The notes under the pieces: generated by a model
What the model was told of the DNA's origin: nothing
Database searches by the model: none
Seen by the model: the letters and a program-made list of their open reading frames with translations, nothing else
Source: Ichthyosporea sp. XGB-2017a
Lineage: Eukaryota; Opisthokonta; Ichthyosporea
Reading direction: 5' to 3'
NCBI GenBank assembly: GCA_002811675.1
Contig: PDIM01000102.1
Coordinates: 139,362 to 161,947 of the forward strand
Length of the DNA: 22,586 nucleotides
Program-made: the position numbers and the translations under genes
Part shown: piece after piece, positions 8,513 through 17,528 of the stretch
Layout: each line of letters starts with the position of its first letter
Numbering within the stretch: position 1 is the stretch's first letter

Positions 8513-10219
8513 TTAGGAGGTGTTTATCTTCGCAAACATAATGAGATCATACAAAGCCGTAACATTTTTGATTTCAAAACCGCTCCCGAAAGAGGACATC
8601 ACACTAGAAGTATCCTTCCAAATATTGAATTCTTGCATGAAGTTTGGAAATGTTAGAGCTTCCTTAACATTATATTTAACAGGCTCTAAATGCTTTCTTG
8701 GCTCGTTATTGGCCCCGCCGACCTCTGCCCATTCCCATCCATCAGGGGGTGTTGGATAATGGCAGTGGATATCGACGTCACCTTGAGCCCAAGTCAAATT
8801 ACCATTCTGTGCTGATGCCTGAAGAGAAGTGGTGTAGTTCAGCACCCCAACTCGAGTATCAGATATACAGACTCGAGGATCTGCAATACTATAAGTAAAA
8901 TAGCCAAAAGTGTACTCGCTAGTCATGTTGACAACGGTTAATCCTGAAGGATTGTAACGGTCGCTCATGTGAATGTTCCAATCACTGAGAACAATCTCAG
9001 CTGTATTATTACCATCAAGGTAGCAAAGATGAGTAAACCAACTTTCTCCCGTGCTGTTGTACCAAGTTAAATTCATTCCGGTTCTAAAATCTCCTTTAAG
9101 AGAGTATGCTGGAATAGGATCATTCTTCACAGTATACGTTTGGACATTCGTGAAGTTGGCTGGGAGGGATGGGCGGATGACACCGTCTGCAAAGACCCAG
9201 TTGTTGACCAGAATCATGACATCACTTGACCCGTCCGACGGCAGATAAGCAATTTCTTCGTCAAATATAAACTGACTTTCATCAAATCCTTGACGTCCTC
9301 CGGTCATACACGGAAAAACATAAAAGTCCTTTTGTTGAGCTTTGGAGCTTTTAAACATCACCTTAGAGGTGGTTGGAATCAAAGAGTTATTGTTTTCATT
9401 ATAAATAGCTTCGTTTCTTTTGCTAGGACTAGCAAGAGCAATCTTTTTAATATTTTGACTCGATAAGGAACGCATATCATGATGGGCACCATTCTTATCA
9501 AATAACGCAAGAGGATACCATGAGTGATCAAACGTTTCTCGAAACTTCTCGCTAAGCTTTTGGCCAACATACTCCGAAATTAAAGGACTAAGAGGGAGCT
9601 CGTAATGGGGCAAAGGTAAACCCAATACCATTGAGGGATTAGACATGTCAACATAATGGAATTTAGCGGTAGGGGAGAGGTGCTTGAATTCACCAACAGC
9701 ATCTGTATCTAGAATGGCATCTGTTAATGGTATCTTGAAATCTTCCCTGCCATCTCCGAAATGTAACGTCACCTCCCCAGAGTCTACTCTCAGTTTATGT
9801 CTCATTCCACTGTCAATATCATTGCGAAGCTCAGGAGCTGCAAAATTGGCAGAAATACTGATAGTACTGTTATCTCCGTATCCCCATACCTTCGCTATAG
9901 GGTCTGGGGGAGAGTTCCAACTTCTTAGCATCTCATGCTCACTTGGTGGCAATTGAGCCAATGCATTGATGTTTGTCATATACACATCGCTGTCAACTAC
10001 AATGAGCATATCCCACATCCGCACAGTCTCATTCTGTCCAAACTGGGAGGCGTTGTTGCTAATGTAGGGATGATCCTTTCTGCGGAGATGAGAAACAATG
10101 TCCTCAATGGTGTATTCTGTGGTGGATGAGTCTGTGCTTAGTGGCTTTCCTTGAACCCCACTTAGCACTGCCATCAATACACCAAGCGCAGAGATAAATG
10201 CTATCAGCTTGCTTGCCAT
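8513..10219 (-). CDS. B1: secreted glycoprotein, possible P47/TULIP-like
   Basis: The gene encodes 568 residues in one exon, with ATG at 10219-10217 and TAA at 8515-8513. A signal peptide (about 1-24, ending near VQG-KP) leads a mature protein with about 13 N-glycosylation sequons and four cysteines (304, 399, 451, 486); no transmembrane segment follows. Landmarks shared with B2 are WDM (69-71) followed by an Asn-containing helix, a strand ending MTGGR (305-309), a hydrophobic strand and helix ending in Arg-Pro (333-350), an FGYFTY-type strand before Cys451, and IWKD (533-536) leading to an amphipathic end. The WD-then-Asn opening, the central Met-Thr-x-x-Arg strand and the hydrophobic 'lower lip' strand resemble the bacterial P47/OrfX (TULIP, lipid-cavity) family as I know it. 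That assignment is tentative, but secretion and paralogy to B2 are clear. Confidence 0.88.
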   Translation of the reverse strand: MASKLIAFISALGVLMAVLSGVQGKPLSTDSSTTEYTIEDIVSHLRRKDHPYISNNASQFGQNETVRMWDMLIVVDSDVYMTNINALAQLPPSEHEMLRSWNSPPDPIAKVWGYGDNSTISISANFAAPELRNDIDSGMRHKLRVDSGEVTLHFGDGREDFKIPLTDAILDTDAVGEFKHLSPTAKFHYVDMSNPSMVLGLPLPHYELPLSPLISEYVGQKLSEKFRETFDHSWYPLALFDKNGAHHDMRSLSSQNIKKIALASPSKRNEAIYNENNNSLIPTTSKVMFKSSKAQQKDFYVFPCMTGGRQGFDESQFIFDEEIAYLPSDGSSDVMILVNNWVFADGVIRPSLPANFTNVQTYTVKNDPIPAYSLKGDFRTGMNLTWYNSTGESWFTHLCYLDGNNTAEIVLSDWNIHMSDRYNPSGLTVVNMTSEYTFGYFTYSIADPRVCISDTRVGVLNYTTSLQASAQNGNLTWAQGDVDIHCHYPTPPDGWEWAEVGGANNEPRKHLEPVKYNVKEALTFPNFMQEFNIWKDTSSVMSSFGSGFEIKNVTALYDLIMFAKINTS

Positions 10220-11225
10220 TATCTTCCTTTTCCAGCCAAGTGATTTCTTTCAAAATTGATTTGTTTTAAAATCAGTTGTGAAGATGTTAAGATCAGTTGT
10301 TGTCACTTTCCCCTCTATTCTCTTATCTAGACTATTTTCCCCCAATAATGCCACAAAGCTGAACAATCCCATTCTAAATTCCCGCACGAAGTGTGCTGTT
10401 GCGGAGGTGCTTCCGCAGTTTACTCCTCTACCTTCCTTTTGTGTGTATCCATAACCAGGACTTTAATTATCAAAAGCGTAGTGATAGTGATAAGTCACAT
10501 TTCTGAACCATTTGACTACTCAATGGGCAAAAGCAGCGATAACAGGGTTTGTTAAACACTGCTGAAAAAAAGCAGAAGCTGACACATCCTTTACGGCTAT
10601 ATCTTCCCACGGGAAACGGAAAGTATTAACAGTAATTAAAAGATGATATCTGTCTAAGAGAGTGATACCAATGGTCTTTTGTTCTTGAGTCGTGACCAAC
10701 CGCAGCAAAATTACTCCAGTTCCCATGCTTCCTTGTAACTTTCAATGGCTGACCAGTCTCACCACAATACTCGGCTAGCTTTGACCTTGAAAACGTAGCT
10801 ATTGCAGCATCTCACTGTGCGTCTGACTGTACATGCTGTGTGATCCCGTCAGCTGACTGGAACTCGCAAAGAGTACTTTTATCATTACGAAATACATAAT
10901 TCAGTTCCATCTTTAGTTTCATTTTATCTCTCAATGTTCCCATTGACTTCTTAAATGGAAACTTTAAGAGGATTTACCATACACAAGCCAGGACTGTGAC
11001 AGACATTATCTCAATTTATAATTGAAAGCAATTAACTCAGACTGATTGAAAAGATGTGAAGGGGTGGGGATTGCGTAACAGGGGGAGTTACCATTGATGG
11101 ATGGAACAAGGGATCTATTTTTTTTTCCTCGAGGCAGAATCTATTTTTGTATGGGTTTAAATGAAAAGGTTCAATTTGGATTGAATGCTTGGTTCGCGGA
11201 GGTTAGCTTTGAACAAAAAAAAAAA
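10220..11225. promoter_or_regulatory. upstream region of B1, left of gap
   Basis: This kilobase lies between the B1 start and the assembly gap and should hold the B1 promoter. Two copies of ATCAGTTGT (10271-10279 and 10292-10300) lie 50-80 bases upstream of B1. A 68-codon minus-strand open frame (10520-10726) has no recognisable domain and is not called. The region ends in an 11-base A-run at the gap edge. Confidence 0.45.
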
Positions 11226-12192
11226 NNNNNNNNNNNNNNNNNNNNNNNNNNNNNNNNNNNNNNNNNNNNNNNNNNNNNNNNNNNNNNNNNNNNNNNNNNN
11301 NNNNNNNNNNNNNNNNNNNNNNNNNNNNNNNNNNNNNNNNNNNNNNNNNNNNNNNNNNNNNNNNNNNNNNNNNNNNNNNNNNNNNNNNNNNNNNNNNNNN
11401 NNNNNNNNNNNNNNNNNNNNNNNNNNNNNNNNNNNNNNNNNNNNNNNNNNNNNNNNNNNNNNNNNNNNNNNNNNNNNNNNNNNNNNNNNNNNNNNNNNNN
11501 NNNNNNNNNNNNNNNNNNNNNNNNNNNNNNNNNNNNNNNNNNNNNNNNNNNNNNNNNNNNNNNNNNNNNNNNNNNNNNNNNNNNNNNNNNNNNNNNNNNN
11601 NNNNNNNNNNNNNNNNNNNNNNNNNNNNNNNNNNNNNNNNNNNNNNNNNNNNNNNNNNNNNNNNNNNNNNNNNNNNNNNNNNNNNNNNNNNNNNNNNNNN
11701 NNNNNNNNNNNNNNNNNNNNNNNNNNNNNNNNNNNNNNNNNNNNNNNNNNNNNNNNNNNNNNNNNNNNNNNNNNNNNNNNNNNNNNNNNNNNNNNNNNNN
11801 NNNNNNNNNNNNNNNNNNNNNNNNNNNNNNNNNNNNNNNNNNNNNNNNNNNNNNNNNNNNNNNNNNNNNNNNNNNNNNNNNNNNNNNNNNNNNNNNNNNN
11901 NNNNNNNNNNNNNNNNNNNNNNNNNNNNNNNNNNNNNNNNNNNNNNNNNNNNNNNNNNNNNNNNNNNNNNNNNNNNNNNNNNNNNNNNNNNNNNNNNNNN
12001 NNNNNNNNNNNNNNNNNNNNNNNNNNNNNNNNNNNNNNNNNNNNNNNNNNNNNNNNNNNNNNNNNNNNNNNNNNNNNNNNNNNNNNNNNNNNNNNNNNNN
12101 NNNNNNNNNNNNNNNNNNNNNNNNNNNNNNNNNNNNNNNNNNNNNNNNNNNNNNNNNNNNNNNNNNNNNNNNNNNNNNNNNNNNNNNNNNNN
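11226..12192. other. assembly gap (967 N)
   Basis: The bases are unknown. Any open frame drawn across this block is an artefact. The gap is flanked by A-runs on both sides: 11 A on the left and 18 A on the right, each preceded by ctttga. The homopolymer probably broke the assembly, so the true gap size is uncertain. Confidence 0.99.
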
Positions 12193-12409
12193 AACTTTGA
12201 AAAAAAAAAAAAAAAAACAACAAAGGGAAGAAACTCAAAGTGAAAGCGAGAAAGTGAACAGTAAAGACAACCAGAAAAACAAAAAACACAAACCAACAAG
12301 AGTTGATTTAGATTTTTGAGTTTGATCCACTCATTTGTTTACCAACATTATTCTTTCTTTCTGACAGAGAGATCTTTAAAAAAAAGTAATAGTTTTTTCA
12401 TCTGAAAGC
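12193..12409 (+). promoter_or_regulatory. A-rich leader of B2
   Basis: The stretch from the gap to the B2 start is strongly A-rich, beginning with an 18-base A-run, and becomes pyrimidine-rich at 12350-12367 (ttctttctttctgacag). That motif resembles a 3' splice site and could end an intron in the 5' UTR. A weak donor-like GTAAAG sits at 12261. I see no TATA box that I would defend. Confidence 0.4.
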
Positions 12410-14110
12410 ATGAAAGCACTCTTTAACATCATCGTCACTGCAATTGCTCTTTTTTGCTGCCCTTCGGCAATGGAGGCGAGTCCTATTGCCTCTTCCTCAT
12501 CCATCACCCGGGATAGCATTGTGAATGGGATGCAAGACCTCGGGCGCCCATACCCCTCTGTTAATGTATCATCTTCGTCCGTGTGGGATATGGTCATGGC
12601 AATGGATTTTAACATTGCCAACAGCAACTTTCGTCGCATGCACGGGGACTCTTCAAAGTTTGACCTCTTCCGTGGGATGTACGACTTTGATGACCACACC
12701 CTGGAGACCTTTGCCTATCCACCAAAGAGCTATATGCAAATGAACTTGACGTTTGGCCCAGTATCCATAGGCTTGGATATTAACAAGGATGACCGCATGT
12801 CCATGTATATGACTTCCCTCTCAGGGAGTACAGTGGAGATTTGTATATACGGTTCAAATGACCAATGCTTGGACCTTTGTTCGCTTCCCACAGCAACCTG
12901 CAGCCCGGATACCGCTTGGCGCAACGAAACTGCCCCATATGCTAATATCTTCTTATTCGAGGATATTGAATTTAGCGTTGAGGCGGCGTTAAACCATGCT
13001 CAATTCGTGAGTGATCAGACCACCATCTACGTAGAGAACATCAATGGCACCAATTGGCAGACGTTAAACTACAAAAGACTGGACATCCCTCCTATGGTAC
13101 TTTCGCTCATTTCATCCAAAGTAACTCTAGCTTTCCAGGACAAAACATCAAACCAGGCATACCCCTTTGTGACATATGACAACAAACCGAAAGGAGTTGA
13201 TGAAGTCCTCATTCCCACCAAATTCATGTACCAGACGATTGAGCAAAGGAAAGATGGCAAACATATAGCCATGGTATTTATTATGACAGGAAACCGAGAC
13301 ATTCCCTCAAGTGAAGGAATGGAAACTCCTATGAACCCTATGGGTGGAAAAGATTACCTTCCTAATAGTGCGTCAGAGGATGACAATGTCTTGATAATCA
13401 TTTCAAACCGTTTATTAGTAAAGGAGATGATTCACCCGAAAATCACAGAGATGGGGTTAACAGTCAACTCAGCAGCACCAGTGGCCGGCCAGAACAACGG
13501 AGAGTATTTTTACATCTCGGGAACGTATGATACCGGGTTGTCATTCCACAGTTGCCCCGACTATAAGATAGTGAAAGACCTGTGGATAACAGACTGTGAG
13601 TACAAGAACTGTGGAGATACGCAGGTTAAATTTACTGGTGTCAAGGCCCAATTGGACGGGAATGCAACAACATCTCTGACGTTTTCCCATTTTTATCAAA
13701 AGTATACTTTTGCTCACTTCACCAGGGGTAGCGACTCAAGAGGTACGATTACTTGCGCTGACGAGGGCTACAGGCATGCCGAGGTGAACTATTCCCGTAC
13801 TCTAAGTTTCTCTGCCAGTGGAACCAATCTTGCCATAGCTGTTGGTGATGTAGGCGGCACCGATAATATACCAAGCTGTGGCAGCTGTAACAAATGGTAC
13901 CATTTTGAAACAGACTTTGAGGCGGCAACTACAGATTTGAGAAGAGTGAAGCCTATGATTAGCTCATCGCTTGATCCTTTAAAGGATCTTGAAGGCAACT
14001 ACAATTTATGGAAAGATTCTGCAGTTATATTTGGATCTGCGAAGGGAATGCAGGTTCGACATGTACAACTTGTCTATGACGCCTTTATCTTCTCCAAAGT
14101 AGATGTTTAA
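12410..14110 (+). CDS. B2: secreted glycoprotein, paralogue of B1, possible P47/TULIP-like
   Basis: The gene encodes 566 residues in one exon, from ATG at 12410 to TAA at 14108-14110. A signal peptide (about 1-23) is followed by a soluble protein with six N-glycosylation sequons. WDM is at 59-61, the MTGNR strand at 292-296, a hydrophobic strand-helix ending in His-Pro at 325-343, a YTFAHFT strand before Cys449, and LWKD at 533-536, matching B1 almost position for position. The opening WDMVMAMDFN, with Asn in the following helix, is what most suggests the P47 family of TULIP proteins. Unlike B1, it has ten mature cysteines, including a cluster at 145-164 and pairs at 396/401 and 490/493, so extra disulfides are likely. 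Its partner and ligand are unknown. If TULIP-like, a lipid or another secreted protein would be the natural binding target. Confidence 0.9.
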   Translation: MKALFNIIVTAIALFCCPSAMEASPIASSSSITRDSIVNGMQDLGRPYPSVNVSSSSVWDMVMAMDFNIANSNFRRMHGDSSKFDLFRGMYDFDDHTLETFAYPPKSYMQMNLTFGPVSIGLDINKDDRMSMYMTSLSGSTVEICIYGSNDQCLDLCSLPTATCSPDTAWRNETAPYANIFLFEDIEFSVEAALNHAQFVSDQTTIYVENINGTNWQTLNYKRLDIPPMVLSLISSKVTLAFQDKTSNQAYPFVTYDNKPKGVDEVLIPTKFMYQTIEQRKDGKHIAMVFIMTGNRDIPSSEGMETPMNPMGGKDYLPNSASEDDNVLIIISNRLLVKEMIHPKITEMGLTVNSAAPVAGQNNGEYFYISGTYDTGLSFHSCPDYKIVKDLWITDCEYKNCGDTQVKFTGVKAQLDGNATTSLTFSHFYQKYTFAHFTRGSDSRGTITCADEGYRHAEVNYSRTLSFSASGTNLAIAVGDVGGTDNIPSCGSCNKWYHFETDFEAATTDLRRVKPMISSSLDPLKDLEGNYNLWKDSAVIFGSAKGMQVRHVQLVYDAFIFSKVDV

Positions 14111-14220
14111 GTTACATATAGCTCGTTTGGACTAAATATTTGACTATTCTCCGGTCCCATGTATAGTCTGACATGTTTTAATACTCTTTCGAAGCACTTT
14201 TTGAATAAGAATAAGAGAAA

Positions 14221-14226
14221 AATAAA
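14221..14226 (+). terminator. poly(A) signal of B2
   Basis: AATAAA lies about 110 bases past the B2 stop codon, in an A-rich context. Confidence 0.6.
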
Positions 14227-15220
14227 AATGAGTGAGTCTATTGGCGTTTTTTGTACATACAAATGTGCTTGCTGCACATCTCAAAAAGGACCTTGAATCA
14301 AAGCGATGTACAAGAACGCATTAGCGGAAACAACAAAGGGAAATATTCAATTGTTGGGCAAAGAGGAAAGATATGAGGACAAGTACACTGTACTCCACCC
14401 CCACTTTCTGAAGCCTCACCAGAAGTCTCACACCAGGAAGAGAAAATATTCGCACCTCCTACCTCCTACCCACAATTTTATGAGCATGATGACCGCAGCA
14501 AAGTGAGTAAAGTTTCGAAAACCCTGCCGGAGGATGAGGATGTAGAACTCGAAGAATAAGCTCGAACTTGGTTAGTTTCTTAGTTTCGAAAATTAGTGTT
14601 GAGGATTAGTTTAGCTATTGGTACCCATTGAAACTGGTAGAGCAAGAGAAAGTAGTAGCAGTTACTTCAGTTGAAAACTATAAGTTTGCTTTTACTACTA
14701 AACAATCTCAATCTTAGCAATGGCTCTTCGTGTCTTCTCAAATGTTTTCTTTCTACTTGTTTTGGAACCTTTGCTTCCTGAAAGAAGATCTGAGATCTGA
14801 ATTAGTAAAATACGCAAAATACAAAGTAACAATGTTCCCGTAACAATAATTTATAATAACAAACAAAACCCACAAAAACGATGCTTATTGAAAGTCAGGG
14901 CTCAGTCGTTCTTTGCTCCAAACACGTTCATGTCGCATTTAATGACATCTATTACTCGTCCAAGGTCCCCGGACTCCAAGACACATCTACAAAATCCAAA
15001 ACAAAAGTTACACATTGCTATCTTTTCATGGGTGTTAACCACAGCAACAACCAATTGCTCCCCACCCCTCCAAAAAAAACACTCCTCATCAAAAAATATC
15101 AAAGGAGGAAACAAAACAATCCGGTTTGGCAATTAACACATATGTCACTTTACTCTACTCCTTAGCAACCAACCATTCCATAACCATTATGTAACTATAA
15201 CCCTACCTATTTTGCATTGG

Positions 15221-15253
15221 CACCAGTTTGACACCAGTTTGGCACCAGTTTTG
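15221..15253. repeat. 11-bp tandem repeat, 3 copies
   Basis: The unit caccagtttgg is repeated three times (15221, 15232, 15243), with changes only in the last two bases of the unit. It lies about 235-265 bases upstream of gene C, next to a TATA-like stretch, so a role as a promoter-proximal binding array is possible but unproven. Confidence 0.8.
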
Positions 15254-15446
15254 CTTTATAACTATAGGAAATTTTCATACAATAAAACAAAAAAAGTGCC
15301 AGAGCCCAGAACGACAACCGCGAGCATAAAAACGCACCTTTAGGCTTTGACTATCTATATTCCTTACCAACTAGAAATTCCCATTCCTGTTGATTTCTAT
15401 TTTAGACAAGAGAATTAAGAACGTCAAGAAGAATTACATTCTCTAA

Positions 15447-15474
15447 GAAAGAAAGAAAGAAAGAAAGAAAGAAA
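15447..15474. repeat. (GAAA)7 microsatellite
   Basis: Seven perfect GAAA units end 12 bases before the ATG of gene C, so they lie in its 5' leader. Length variation between strains would be expected. Confidence 0.9.
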
Positions 15475-15486
15475 AGCATTAAGGTA

Positions 15487-17312
15487 ATGAAGAGCTCTTC
15501 AAGTGTGATTAAGCCCAAAAGAAGGGCGCCGAGGAGTATCCTCCCCCCTCTCTTGATTTGCCTTATCCTCTTCTTCTCCAAATGTTTCAAACCAGTGGTG
15601 TCTGACCCATTCATAGGATGGGATGCAGAAAAGCTGCGTATACAAAAAGCAATAACAGCCGAACAAAATGCCATAAATGCAATTGTCCCTGCCTTTACGA
15701 AGGAAGATAAAATAGTTTACGCAATGAACAAGGCCAACAACGAGCAGTCTTATTATTATTATAACAAGGACCACCCGATTAACACTTTACGTAAAGCTTC
15801 TCTGGATATGTTTCCAAAAGGCCCGGAATGTATGAACCCGGTACTCCAGTGGAGTCCAGACCTTCCTGACGTTCTCCCTCAACCCCCCAAGTCTTGGGGT
15901 TTGACTACTAATAGGTGGCCTCAAAAAGGATATTATGAGGACACATATGCCAGACCTGAGGAGTTTGCATTGAAGTTCATATTTTACACTGATGCACAAA
16001 CTAGTTTCTACACCATGTTCAATGTGCTGCCGAACCAACTTGCTGCACCCTATGAGTATAACCACTATGAGACCGACTCCAAGGAAATGGACCATGTGAC
16101 AAGAAAATATGCAAATATGTTCAAAAAGACAACTCGCAACCTTTTGGCCAGTTTTATAGGCTTTCGGTCGGACTACTCAACGTTTAATTACGATGAGATT
16201 ATATCTTATCCCGTTAAATACGTGCTGGGAGCCATGCCTAAAGAAGACAGCGATTATTATTACTTGAAAACCCTGCTTGGAGAATTTGGTTTAGCTGCGT
16301 CTTTCTTGTACAAAACACGCAAAGGGAGGTTTTTTGAAAATACCAACCTCGCCCAGGAATACGCCCGTAGGAAAATCATGTTAGCCCTCATCCCTACTCC
16401 AGACCATTATGAGCCTATTATGTTCAACCTGGTCTGGATAGCAAAGCTATTTGCCATTACCTTACTCTCCGGACACAACGGATACGTCCACTGTAAGGTT
16501 GGAATGGGGAGAAGTGGAGCCCAGGCTTTTACACAGGTTGCCTTTTTCAATCCGGGATGGGACGTGAGAATTGTGCAGGCATTTTGCTCGAATAAGCGGA
16601 ATTCTATCCGCCCTAAATTGTATGAACAAAAGAACAATCTAGCTGCTATTAAGATTCTGCTATTCGACGGGAGCTGTTTGATGAGCACAAAGATCTGCAC
16701 AAAGATCTGCCCAAATATCTTCGGAATCTTCTTGAGATACAACTGTACATGCACTTTGAGTTGATGCATAAGTTACAGTCCCAGCCCATGTTTCAGAAAA
16801 TATCTGATCTAGACATGGAGAATTATCAATTAAAACGAAACGTAGTTGGATTGTACTTCAAACGTACCAGTACAAAGAAACATGTTTTGGACTTCTATGA
16901 AACGTATTCTACGGATAATTTTTACAACGTGATAAGAACCCCTCATAAGGACCACGCGAAGGCAATAAGCTATGAAGACGCGACAAGTGTCCAAAATTCT
17001 TTATACTTTGACTTCCCTGAGCTCGAATTTTTAGGCGAAGAGAAGAAAGCGGAAGTCACAAAGAGTAAAAGAGCTATTGAATCCGAAGTAATGACTAACT
17101 TTAAAAATTGGAGCGAGAAAACGGTAGGCGCACCGTACTTGACACGCGCAAATCTAGACAAAGGGCTTGCTGATTTAACTAAGACTACATCCGAAAGTAT
17201 TATGCAAATACTAAACACATCCGAGCTCCTTAGAGACGTATACGGTTCATGGCGAAGCAACGCAATACCGACTAAGCCGGGACCACGGCACAGAGATTAC
17301 GTTTCGTTTTAG
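15487..17312 (+). pseudogene. C: signal-anchored cysteine phosphatase (DSP/PTP-like), frameshifted
   Basis: The first frame (15487-16764) begins with a basic N-terminus and a hydrophobic segment (about 17-34), so it is secreted or a type II membrane protein. The centre carries a full cysteine-phosphatase signature: HCKVGMGRSG, with Cys336 as nucleophile and Arg342 in the CX5R loop. Asp306 in a Pro-Asp-His context, 30 residues upstream, is a good general acid, and downstream Asn-Lys-Arg suits a dual-specificity fold. The residues before about 280 are unlike known phosphatases to me. Just after Lys389 (about 16653) the sensible frame moves by -1 and continues 219 codons to the TAG at 17310-17312; the original frame runs only 36 odd residues to 16764. 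The other frame has a TAA at 16650-16652, so it does not start on its own. One missing base, perhaps in the short A-run at 16651, would explain this. No slippery heptamer is visible, so recent mutation or assembly error is likelier than programmed frameshifting. Confidence 0.75.
16684..16707. repeat. 12-bp tandem duplication inside gene C
   Basis: The unit gcacaaagatct occurs twice in a row without mismatches. Being 12 bases, it adds four residues without changing frame. It lies 30 bases after the frameshift point, in the second frame. Confidence 0.85.
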
Positions 17313-17353
17313 TAAATTTTGACTCCTGGACTATAGAATCTCAACGAACTTCG

Positions 17354-17371
17354 AACTTCTTTCTAGAAGTT
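17354..17371 (+). other. 7-bp perfect hairpin in 3' UTR of C
   Basis: aacttct and agaagtt (17354-17360 and 17365-17371) pair perfectly around a TTCT loop, about 40 bases past the stop of gene C. It could form in RNA from either strand. Function is unknown and it may be chance. Confidence 0.4.
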
Positions 17372-17400
17372 TTGGAAACCCCAACCATTCCGTGATAAGA

Positions 17401-17406
17401 AATAAA
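17401..17406 (+). terminator. poly(A) signal of C
   Basis: AATAAA lies 88 bases past the TAG that ends the second frame of gene C. This supports that frame as the true 3' end of the transcript. Confidence 0.6.
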
Positions 17407-17522
17407 AATACCCAACATGAACGTTCTTCCATTATCACAAAATATGGCACAAAAAAAATATCTCTTCAGGCAAGGCCACTTGCTTCAGGGCCAACTTTCT
17501 TCCAAAATTTGTTTCATATAAT

Positions 17523-17528
17523 TTTATT
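17523..17528 (-). terminator. poly(A) signal of RIC1
   Basis: TTTATT on the plus strand reads AATAAA on the minus strand, about 155 bases past the RIC1 TAA and about 10 bases past the stop of the possible alternative last exon. Confidence 0.55.

Larger units (their letters stand above)
14111..15486. other. intergenic region between B2 and C
   Basis: These 1376 bases hold the B2 poly(A) signal, an AT-rich unique stretch, an 11-bp triple tandem repeat (15221-15253) and a GAAA microsatellite just before gene C. Open frames of 60-94 codons at 14306-15165 overlap in several frames on both strands with low-complexity content, so I call none of them. A ctttataactata stretch (about 15253-15266) could be a TATA-like element but lies far from the C start. 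A pyrimidine-AG motif (15386-15405) resembles a splice acceptor. Confidence 0.5.

Noticed and set aside
10520-10726. 68-codon minus-strand frame upstream of B1
   Set aside because: No recognisable sequence, signal peptide or homologue in the window.
11094-12299. Four open frames of 350-380 codons over the gap on both strands
   Set aside because: They consist almost wholly of unknown bases and are open only because N has no stop codons.
14306-15165. Overlapping 66-94 codon frames between B2 and C
   Set aside because: Different frames on both strands over low-complexity DNA, without conserved features or promoter evidence.
16470-16510. GTAAGG as a splice donor within the phosphatase motif
   Set aside because: Using it would destroy the intact HCX5R signature, and the frame continues sensibly past it.
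16407-16769. Antisense open frame opposite the phosphatase motif, and similar minus-strand frames at 15402-16095
   Set aside because: They are mirror frames of gene C with no signal, domain or context of their own.
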